NCBI GenBank assembly: GCA_019242435.1
Contig: JAFAVN010000580.1
Coordinates: 1-6,329, forward strand
Direction of reading: 5' to 3'
DNA from: Verrucomicrobiota bacterium
GTDB taxonomy: Bacteria; Verrucomicrobiota; Verrucomicrobiia; Chthoniobacterales; JAFAMB01
DNA: 6,329 bases
Below the pieces are notes generated by a model. It had not been told where the DNA came from. It saw only the letters and a program-made list of their open reading frames with translations, and did no database searches. Every line of letters begins with the position of its first letter. The first letter of the stretch is position 1. The position numbers were made by a program, and so were the translations under genes. Positions 1-5,001 of this stretch are shown here, piece after piece.

Positions 1-20
1 GGCCGGGTTCGCTTTCTTTG

Positions 21-461
21 TTATCTACTATTCTGCTCCGGGCTGAGACTGTCGCTAAACTGCAGCGAATCCAGAAAGCTCTGAAGTAGCACTTGGGCCG
101 CGACTTGATCAATTATCGGCCGGCTCTTTTTTACGTCCCGTCCAGCGGCGTGAAGAAGGCGTTGGGCCTCCACTGTGGTCATGCGCTCATCCCAGGTCAC
201 CACTTGAAGATCGGGCAATTCGTTCTTGAGTTGAGCGGCTACCTGTCTCGCCTTCTCGGCAGCCGGACCAAAGGTGCCATTCAGGTTGCGAGGCATGCCA
301 AGCACGATGCCGGTGATCCCTTTCTCCTTGACGATCGCCTTCAAGGCGGGGAGGAGATCGGCACTATTCAGCGTCTTAAACGGATGAGCCAACATTCCAA
401 GCTCATCCGAAATCGCGATTCCAACGCGAGTAGTTCCCAAATCGATCCCGAGCCAACGCAT
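21..461 (-). CDS. ruvX: YqgF/RuvX family putative pre-16S rRNA nuclease (Holliday junction resolvase-like)
   Basis: This is a 146-residue cytoplasmic RNase H-fold protein of the YqgF/RuvX family, known for maturation of the 16S rRNA 5' end and originally predicted as a Holliday junction resolvase. The N-terminal strand has GIDLGTTRVGIAISDE (residues 5-20, Asp7). It is followed by GMPRNLNGTFGP (55-66), then WDERMTTVEAQ (90-100, Glu92), then IDQVAAQVLLQ (117-127, Asp118). Asp7, Glu92 and Asp118 match the family's acidic triad, so the enzyme looks intact. The length is typical (about 135-150), with a variable Ser-rich tail after residue 131. The ATG at 461 is well supported: GAGGAG lies at 472-477 on the minus strand, 10 bases upstream, within the last codons of manC. 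Only 1 base separates it from the manC stop, so the two genes are almost certainly co-transcribed and perhaps translationally coupled. Confidence 0.95.
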   Translation of the reverse strand: MRWLGIDLGTTRVGIAISDELGMLAHPFKTLNSADLLPALKAIVKEKGITGIVLGMPRNLNGTFGPAAEKARQVAAQLKNELPDLQVVTWDERMTTVEAQRLLHAAGRDVKKSRPIIDQVAAQVLLQSFLDSLQFSDSLSPEQNSR

Positions 462-462
462 T

Positions 463-1524
463 CTATTGAAACTCCTCAGGCAAAGAGCCTACCAGGGTTT
501 TCACTCGCTCAACTTCCTGCCGGTGACATACCAGGATCGAATCTTTTGTATGAACCACAATAAGATCATTCACCCCAACGAGAGCCAGATGTACCTTCTG
601 ATCCGAGAAAACGATATTGTTATTGGACCCCTCAACGGAAACGTGCGTGTTCGAAACGTTCCCATTTGGCAGTTGCTCCAGATACTTCGCAATTGAGGTC
701 CAACTGCCAACATCATCCCAATCAAAAGAAGCAGCTTTCACTAGGACCCGACTTGCCTTCTCCATCACTGCGTAGTCGACGGAAATGCGGGGAAGATTCG
801 GGAAACGCTCCTGTATAACTGTGTGCGGATCGGCACTCAGCCGGACGGCTGAAATGAAGTCGCCGAGGGTGGGCGCGTGCCGCTTCAGCTCGGCTAGAAT
901 CGCCTTAACAGACCAAATGAAGATCCCGGCGTTCCAGAAAAAGTCGCCACTCCTAAAAAAAGTTTCCGCCAAATCGACTGCCGGTTTTTCTCTAAAACGG
1001 ACGACCTCATAAAAGTCGGCAACAGGGCCGCCGAGTTTTTTGCCGCGTTCGATATAGCCATATCCCGGGCACGCCCAGGTAGGAGTGATTCCGATGGTAA
1101 TCAGGTCTCCACTTTTGCTAGCCACGGCCGCGGCCGCGCGCACATCCGCTTGGAAAGCCACCTTATCCTGGATCAAATGATCTGCCGGCAGGACCACCAT
1201 GGTAGCGTCCGAATCCCGCGCCGCGATCAAACCGACTCCCAGCGCAATAGCGGCCGCGGTATCTCTCCTCGCTGGTTCCGCGAAAATGTTGGTCTGCGGG
1301 TGATCCACTAGCAACTCTCTGACGGCCGCTTCTTGCTCCTGGTTGGTCAAGATTAGAATGTTCTCTGCCGGAACAAAACCCTGGAGCCGCAGGATCGTCT
1401 CTTCCAGCAAGGTTCTCTCGTTAAACAAGGAGAGCAGCTGTTTTGGCTTATCTTTTCGGCTTAAAGGCCAGAAGCGGGTCCCGCTACCGCCTGCCAACAC
1501 CAGGGCATAAAAAGAATTCGACAT
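463..1524 (-). CDS. manC: Mannose-1-phosphate guanylyltransferase (GDP-mannose pyrophosphorylase)
   Basis: This cytoplasmic enzyme makes GDP-mannose and pyrophosphate from mannose-1-phosphate and GTP, supplying mannose, fucose or rhamnose-type sugars for surface polysaccharides. Numbered from the ATG at 1524 (353 residues), the nucleotidyltransferase domain starts with AGGSGTRFWPLS (11-22) and the PKQ lysine (27-29). LPADHLI (113-119, with the metal-binding Asp), FREKP (177-181), WNAGIF (197-202), SVDYAVME (248-255) and DWDDVGSW (268-275) follow. A short C-terminal beta segment (LIVVHTKDSILVC, 321-333) ends the protein. There is no C-terminal phosphomannose isomerase domain, so this is the short monofunctional form rather than the roughly 470-residue ManC/AlgA form. 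The frame is open to a TTG at 1611, but the 29 extra residues look unlike the family and the ATG puts the signature at its usual distance from the start. The Shine-Dalgarno at this ATG is weak. It is the first gene of a pair with yqgF. Confidence 0.93.
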   Translation of the reverse strand: MSNSFYALVLAGGSGTRFWPLSRKDKPKQLLSLFNERTLLEETILRLQGFVPAENILILTNQEQEAAVRELLVDHPQTNIFAEPARRDTAAAIALGVGLIAARDSDATMVVLPADHLIQDKVAFQADVRAAAAVASKSGDLITIGITPTWACPGYGYIERGKKLGGPVADFYEVVRFREKPAVDLAETFFRSGDFFWNAGIFIWSVKAILAELKRHAPTLGDFISAVRLSADPHTVIQERFPNLPRISVDYAVMEKASRVLVKAASFDWDDVGSWTSIAKYLEQLPNGNVSNTHVSVEGSNNNIVFSDQKVHLALVGVNDLIVVHTKDSILVCHRQEVERVKTLVGSLPEEFQ

Positions 1525-1686
1525 TGGTCCAATCTCGCTAGAACTATTGGCTCGGAAAGTTTGAGAGCCCCAGCGAATATCTTCGAGGATTCCAGAAGGG
1601 CAATCAAACAACTTGTAACTTGACCTAGATTTTCAAGGCTTCCGGGCTATGCCCGCAGTGCCTAAAAAGAATGACAGACACAAGGT

Positions 1687-1983
1687 ATGAGCACCGAGCA
1701 CGGGAAACCACTAGTTCTATCCCTAACATCAGCTGCATTATTGACGCTTTCCCAGGGGGCGATAGGGTGTGCATTGGGGATTCTATTTTCGGAAAAGCTC
1801 GGCAAAAAAACCCGGACATTGGCGGGACTCGGCTTTCTTTCTTTGGCGTTGCTCACAACCGTGCCCGCCTTGGTAGGAGTATTGGTTGATCTGATCAACG
1901 GCCCAAGCTCAAAACTTGGCGTGCGCCGGCGCCTTCGTTCTATTCGCGAGGGCTCAGGCCTTCATGAAGAAGAGGTCTTCTAG
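1687..1983 (+). CDS. Small two-helix membrane protein with YtxH-like signature, function unknown
   Basis: I do not recognise a named family for this 98-residue protein. It has two clear hydrophobic segments, at about residues 9-34 and 45-70, joined by a short basic turn (SEKLGKKTRT). A cytoplasmic-looking tail follows, rich in Arg (RRRLRSIR, 80-87) and ending in acidic residues (HEEEVF). By the positive-inside rule the turn and the Arg-rich tail cannot easily both be cytoplasmic, so the topology is uncertain and a hairpin or re-entrant arrangement is possible. The first helix and its exit (GAIGCALGILFSEKLGKKTR, 24-43) resemble the YtxH-type pattern of small-residue helix, LLF and charged GKxTR. 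The second helix is not part of a usual YtxH protein. The ATG at 1687 is the only plausible start because an in-frame TGA lies at 1672-1674. AAGG at 1682-1685 is too close to be a good Shine-Dalgarno. The gene is alone on its strand, divergent from manC and convergent with cysE. Confidence 0.72.
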   Translation: MSTEHGKPLVLSLTSAALLTLSQGAIGCALGILFSEKLGKKTRTLAGLGFLSLALLTTVPALVGVLVDLINGPSSKLGVRRRLRSIREGSGLHEEEVF

Positions 1984-2057
1984 CCGCCTGCCAAATCGCG
2001 CCAAGAAAAGAAGGAGCCGAAAGATTGCCGGGCTGGATGACTAATGACGACGCTTCG

Positions 2058-2942
2058 CTAGCGCCGCTTCGACGTAATGCTGATATCAGAAGGCCCGTAC
2101 GTTACCAACGAATCCGGAGGGACACTCGTCATCAGGAACACGTTCGCTCCGATGGTCGATCTGGCTCCGATCACGGTCTCACCGCCTAAGATCGTCGAAT
2201 TCGGATAGATGGTTACACCGTCCTCCACGTTCGGGTGCCGTTTCCCCCCCTTTTTGATCCTGCCGTCGTCATCTTTTTTAAAGCTCCGGGCACCAAGAGT
2301 CACGCCGTGATACAGTTTCACGCGGCTGCCGATTTCACAGGTCTCACCGATTACCACTCCCGTCCCGTGGTCGATGAAAAAATAAGAGCCGATTCTGGCG
2401 CCTGGGTGAATATCGATTCCGGTCCGGCTATGCGCCCACTCAGTCATGATTCGGGAAACCAGCGGCACATCTTCTAAATATAAAATATGGGCCACTCGTT
2501 GGATGGCTATCGCTTCGATGCAAGGATAGCTCAAAATAATCTCTTCGAAGCTCTTGCTGGCCGGGTCTCCTTCGTATGCCGCCTCAACGTCCGTACGCAA
2601 CAATGCCCGCACGCTCGGTATCTTTTCCACAAGATGGAGCACGATGCCTTCCGCCCGTTTGGCCGGGCACTCGGGTTCTTGCACCCGCAGGCTTTTGACG
2701 ACCTCGCCTCGCAGTCGTTCGGCGAAACTCAACAGCCTGCTCAAGGTTAGCTGCGTAATCCGATCCGGAGCCATGGGTTCCTCGTCATGGAACCCCGGGA
2801 ATAAAATTTGCAGGAGGTCTTCACAGATCTGGGCTACCGCTCTTTTGGAAGGTAAATTGAGACCATCTATATTATTGATGCCGCCGATTCGATTGTACGA
2901 TTCGAGCAGATCTGCCAGTAGCGCGGTAACGCTCTTTTCCAT
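2058..2942 (-). CDS. cysE: Serine O-acetyltransferase
   Basis: This cytoplasmic enzyme acetylates L-serine with acetyl-CoA to O-acetylserine, the first committed step of cysteine synthesis. It has 294 residues. A helical N-terminal region (about 1-170) includes GDPA (125-128), where the Asp corresponds to the serine-binding Asp of E. coli CysE. A left-handed beta-helix of hexapeptide repeats follows from about 175 to 275. The catalytic dyad region is intact: DIHP (177-180) supplies the Asp and IDHGTG (190-195) the His (His192), with KRHP at 234-237. The loop before KRHP is long and charged, as in the non-enterobacterial branch of the family. The C terminus ends in KRR and lacks the terminal Ile that docks into CysK in the classical cysteine synthase complex. 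The ATG at 2942 has no Shine-Dalgarno; the sense strand there even reads CTCCT. It lies 62 bases downstream of galK on the same strand and may be co-transcribed or have its own promoter. Confidence 0.94.
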   Translation of the reverse strand: MEKSVTALLADLLESYNRIGGINNIDGLNLPSKRAVAQICEDLLQILFPGFHDEEPMAPDRITQLTLSRLLSFAERLRGEVVKSLRVQEPECPAKRAEGIVLHLVEKIPSVRALLRTDVEAAYEGDPASKSFEEIILSYPCIEAIAIQRVAHILYLEDVPLVSRIMTEWAHSRTGIDIHPGARIGSYFFIDHGTGVVIGETCEIGSRVKLYHGVTLGARSFKKDDDGRIKKGGKRHPNVEDGVTIYPNSTILGGETVIGARSTIGANVFLMTSVPPDSLVTYGPSDISITSKRR

Positions 2943-2961
2943 AGGAGTTGACCGTAAATTA

Positions 2962-2981
2962 GTTTGGGCTAATCACCAAAC
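2962..2981. repeat. Inverted repeat in galK-cysE gap
   Basis: A perfect 6-base inverted repeat, GTTTGG (2962-2967) and CCAAAC (2976-2981), encloses an 8-base loop in the 62-base gap just upstream of cysE. It has no U tract, so it is not a standard terminator. It could be an operator or a leader hairpin for cysE, or chance. Confidence 0.3.
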
Positions 2982-3004
2982 CATTCGTAGAATTATTCGG
3001 CCAG

Positions 3005-4162
3005 TCAATCCTGCTGCAAAAGACGGGCTCCCTGCGAAGGCCGAGTCAAGATCGGGCTGCATTTAGCACCGGTAGCTTTGAAATATCGCTCTTGCGTGGC
3101 CGCGACAATTTCGGCAGATCGCTCGGTCCGAATCAAAGAGACGGTAGAACCACCAAAGCCGCCCCCGGTCAGTCGAGATCCAATTACTCCGTCAACCGTC
3201 CGGGCGATGTCTACCAGTGTGTCTAAATAAGCGGTACTATTTTCGAAATTCACGCGAGAGCTTTCGTGCGAGGCATACATTAATTGCCCAAAGGCAGCGG
3301 CATCGCCCGCTTGCAAGGCAGCTTTGCCGGCAAAAACTCGCTCATTTTCACCGGTGATATGCAAGGCTCGTCGTTTAATCATCGGATCTAACCTACTACT
3401 CAGGACCTGAGCGCTGGTGGCATCTCGAAGTGCCCGTACATTAAGGCCAGCAGCGGCTTGAGCACACTGTTGTCGTCGCTCATTATATTCCCCGCCGACC
3501 AAAGTGTGCGGCATACCGGAATTGAGCAACAACAATGAAACGCCGGCTGGTAGTAACCAGGTTTCTGCGGTGATCGATCTAAAATCTAGAAGAATGGCTT
3601 TGTTATCTTCCCCAAAAACCGACGAAGCCTGATCCAGCAATCCGCACTTTACTCCCACAAAATCGTTCTCCGCCTTTTGGCACAGCTTCGCTATTTCCAT
3701 CGGATCCATCGACCCATTGGCGAGCGCGATAGTCGCATAGGCGGTTGCCACTTCAAGGGCGGCAGAACTAGAAAGCCCAGCCCCAACCGGCAGATTGCTA
3801 TCAATCCGGATATTCAGACCGTCAGTGGCCAATCCGGCGTGTATTAGTTCCTGGATCACACCGAAACAATAATTTGCCCAAGGCTCGGCAGTTGAAGGAC
3901 CGATGCTGTCCAGATCGACAATTGCAGTGCGCTGGTTGGTGGCCGAACTAACCTCGACTTTCCGCTCCAGAAGCCGATGGGCGAACACTGTGACCCCGCG
4001 ATCGATAGCGGCTGACAGCACCACACCTTCGTTATAATCGGTATGGTTCCCGAGTATCTCAACTCGACCTGGAGCAAAGGCGACTAAGCGATTATGCATG
4101 GATATGGCCGGATTTATGGGCAGATGATAGCGCGAACAAGCTAGAAGAGCGAGATCTGGCAC
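3005..4162 (-). CDS. galK: Galactokinase (GHMP kinase)
   Basis: This cytoplasmic enzyme phosphorylates alpha-D-galactose with ATP to galactose-1-phosphate, the entry step of the Leloir pathway. Three GHMP signatures are present in order. The galactokinase motif APGRVEILGNHTDYNEG (30-46) carries the conserved Arg33. The ATP-binding loop is VGAGLSSSAALE (126-137). The C-terminal glycine motif is SRLTGGGFGGS (329-339). Asp177 in GLLDQ (174-178) is the expected catalytic base. The classical GEHTDY is GNHTDY here, a variant found in other bacterial galactokinases. The frame given starts with GTG at 4162 and yields 385 residues, the usual family size; an in-frame TAA lies a few codons upstream. An ATG at 4099 (364 residues) is a real alternative, because the first 21 residues do not resemble the usual N-terminal helix and neither start has a good Shine-Dalgarno. 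No galT or galE is beside it; cysE follows after 62 bases. Confidence 0.94.
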   Translation of the reverse strand: MPDLALLACSRYHLPINPAISMHNRLVAFAPGRVEILGNHTDYNEGVVLSAAIDRGVTVFAHRLLERKVEVSSATNQRTAIVDLDSIGPSTAEPWANYCFGVIQELIHAGLATDGLNIRIDSNLPVGAGLSSSAALEVATAYATIALANGSMDPMEIAKLCQKAENDFVGVKCGLLDQASSVFGEDNKAILLDFRSITAETWLLPAGVSLLLLNSGMPHTLVGGEYNERRQQCAQAAAGLNVRALRDATSAQVLSSRLDPMIKRRALHITGENERVFAGKAALQAGDAAAFGQLMYASHESSRVNFENSTAYLDTLVDIARTVDGVIGSRLTGGGFGGSTVSLIRTERSAEIVAATQERYFKATGAKCSPILTRPSQGARLLQQD

Positions 4163-4204
4163 TGATCGACGAAGCCCTTATCTCTGGAAAACAGGCACTG
4201 ATCG
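4158..4204. repeat. Direct repeat pair GGCACTGATCG at the galK start
   Basis: The 11-base word GGCACTGATCG occurs at 4158-4168 and again at 4194-4204, 36 bases apart in the same orientation. The first copy covers the GTG start proposed for galK, and both copies would lie upstream of the start if the ATG at 4099 is used. It is a candidate pair of regulator-binding sites. No function can be assigned from the sequence alone. Confidence 0.35.
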
Positions 4205-4226
4205 GCACAAATTTAGTCTTCATAGT

Positions 4227-4244
4227 CTTATATAGAAAGTGCAA
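4227..4244 (-). promoter_or_regulatory. Possible galK promoter region (weak)
   Basis: Read on the minus strand, this AT-rich stretch upstream of galK contains TTGCAC (4244-4239) followed by TATATAAG (4234-4227). Both hexamers look sigma-70-like, but their spacing is far too short to work together. At most TATATAAG is a -10 element with a poor -35 further upstream. I place it here only because it is the most promoter-like sequence before galK. Confidence 0.2.
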
Positions 4245-4310
4245 TTAATGACAGTACCGCCTGTCTTGCTTATGTGACAGAATTGGGCAGGAAGCAAATA
4301 ATAGTAAGAA

Positions 4311-4341
4311 TTGCAAGTTACGGGCCAACTTTTCTTTGCAA
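4311..4341. repeat. Imperfect inverted repeat with paired TTGCAA palindromes
   Basis: The palindrome TTGCAA occurs at 4311-4316 and 4336-4341. Between the copies, AAGTT (4315-4319) and AACTT (4327-4331) form a second inverted pair around ACGGGCC (with the adjacent A). The element ends about 15 bases before the candidate -10 box of the winged-helix gene, a normal place for an operator. It could be an autoregulatory site for that gene's product; this is inference. Confidence 0.3.
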
Positions 4342-4355
4342 ATGGAATAACCTAG

Positions 4356-4361
4356 CATAAT
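4356..4361 (+). promoter_or_regulatory. Candidate -10 box of the winged-helix gene
   Basis: CATAAT (4356-4361) is one mismatch from the TATAAT consensus. A start of transcription 6-8 bases downstream would fall at about 4368-4370, on or beside the GTG start codon. No good -35 sits at 16-18 bases; TTGCAA at 4336-4341 is at 14 bases, shorter than ideal. If real, the transcript is leaderless. Confidence 0.35.
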
Positions 4362-4369
4362 TTGGACCT

Positions 4370-4804
4370 GTGAAATTATCCTCCGCCACCTTAAGAAAAG
4401 CAGCTGAGATTCAGGAACGAATTGAACGTTTGGAGTCAGAGCGTGACCAGCTACTACAGGGCAATGAAGTAACGGTTCATACAGCAGCCGTGCCATCCGC
4501 CCGAGGAGCGTCACCGCGACTAACTCGTCGACGAGGACCGCGTGGCAGAACTACCCGGGCTACCGCTTTGAATGGGCGCGGGCGTGGTCGGCGGTCGAGT
4601 TCACCGAGTGGTCCGTTAGCTCCGGCCGTTGTGCGGGTGCTCAAATCAAAAGGAGGGTCAATGGGTGTATCTGATATCCTGGACGGCCTTTTGAAGAATG
4701 GTTACAAATTCAATTCGCCTGAGCCGAAGAAAAATCTGTTTGCACGGATCTATCGATTAAAAGGCGTCAAGCAAGTCGGGCCTGGCCAGTTTGCAGCCGC
4801 ATAG
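4370..4804 (+). CDS. Coiled-coil, basic linker, winged-helix (HARE-HTH-like) DNA-binding protein
   Basis: I know no named function for this 144-residue protein. Three parts are visible. Residues 3-30 form a charged amphipathic helix (RKAAEIQERIERLESERDQ) with coiled-coil spacing, likely for dimerisation. Residues about 45-81 are a low-complexity basic linker rich in Arg, Gly and Ser, with RGR at 58-60, 70-72 and 72-74, reminiscent of AT-hook cores. Residues about 82-144 look like a winged helix: a helix (PAVVRVLKSKG), MGVSDILDGLLKNGY, then KKNLFARIYRLKGVKQVGPGQF as recognition helix and wing. This resembles the HARE-HTH fold (restriction-enzyme and ASXL-type helix-turn-helix). The layout recalls nucleoid-associated silencers such as H-NS or Lsr2, but there is no sequence similarity to them that I can see. 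The GTG at 4370 is nearly forced because an in-frame TAA lies at 4358-4360. No usable Shine-Dalgarno fits; GGA at 4364-4366 is only 3 bases away. The gene is monocistronic and divergent from galK. Confidence 0.8.
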   Translation: MKLSSATLRKAAEIQERIERLESERDQLLQGNEVTVHTAAVPSARGASPRLTRRRGPRGRTTRATALNGRGRGRRSSSPSGPLAPAVVRVLKSKGGSMGVSDILDGLLKNGYKFNSPEPKKNLFARIYRLKGVKQVGPGQFAAA

Positions 4805-4808
4805 GTCG

Positions 4809-4829
4809 AAAAACTTGGCGATGATGCCA
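4809..4829 (-). terminator. Weak candidate terminator for the DNA ligase transcript
   Basis: Read on the minus strand, a short stem TGGC-ATCATC-GCCA (4829-4816) is followed by AG and five T residues (4813-4809). The stem has only 4 base pairs, and the site lies about 170 bases beyond the ligase stop, almost at the end of the opposing gene. The rest of the 4805-5001 gap holds no gene that I can support. Confidence 0.2.
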
Positions 4830-5001
4830 GGGTAACCGTAAAGCCGGTGCAATTGAAGTTGTTCTTGTAACCGGCGAATGGGGATCCAGCTAGTTGAGTA
4901 CCGATTCTGAGTTTCGCTAAGTCATTCAGCTACTGAGGCTCTAGCCGTCTACAAAGCGGCTCCCCTCCACATGATAGGCGTCCCCTTTAAGCACGGAAAT
5001 G

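Noticed and set aside
93..563. A 156-codon plus-strand frame opposite yqgF and the manC end.
   Set aside because: It lies wholly antisense to two confident genes and has no recognisable domain, so it is a shadow frame.
1525..1611. N-terminal extension of manC from the TTG at 1611.
   Set aside because: The 29 extra residues look unlike the family. The ATG at 1524 puts AGGSGTR at its normal distance from the start.
1984..2057. The short gap between the convergent small membrane gene and cysE as a bidirectional terminator.
   Set aside because: I found no stem longer than about 4 base pairs with a T tract on either strand.
2554..3066. A 170-codon plus-strand frame opposite cysE.
   Set aside because: It is Ser/Arg-rich low-complexity translation antisense to a clear enzyme gene and has no domain.
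4245..4514. An 89-codon minus-strand frame across the intergenic region and the winged-helix gene start.
   Set aside because: It overlaps a better-supported gene and the divergent promoter region and shows no domain.
4830..4875. Repeated GTAACCG words in the gap after the winged-helix gene, considered as a recombination or attachment site.
   Set aside because: The shared word is only about 7 bases and no integrase or tRNA is nearby.
4937..4961. Inverted repeats AGCCG/CGGCT and GGCT/AGCC downstream of the ligase as a terminator.
   Set aside because: Stems are 4-5 base pairs and no T tract follows on either strand.
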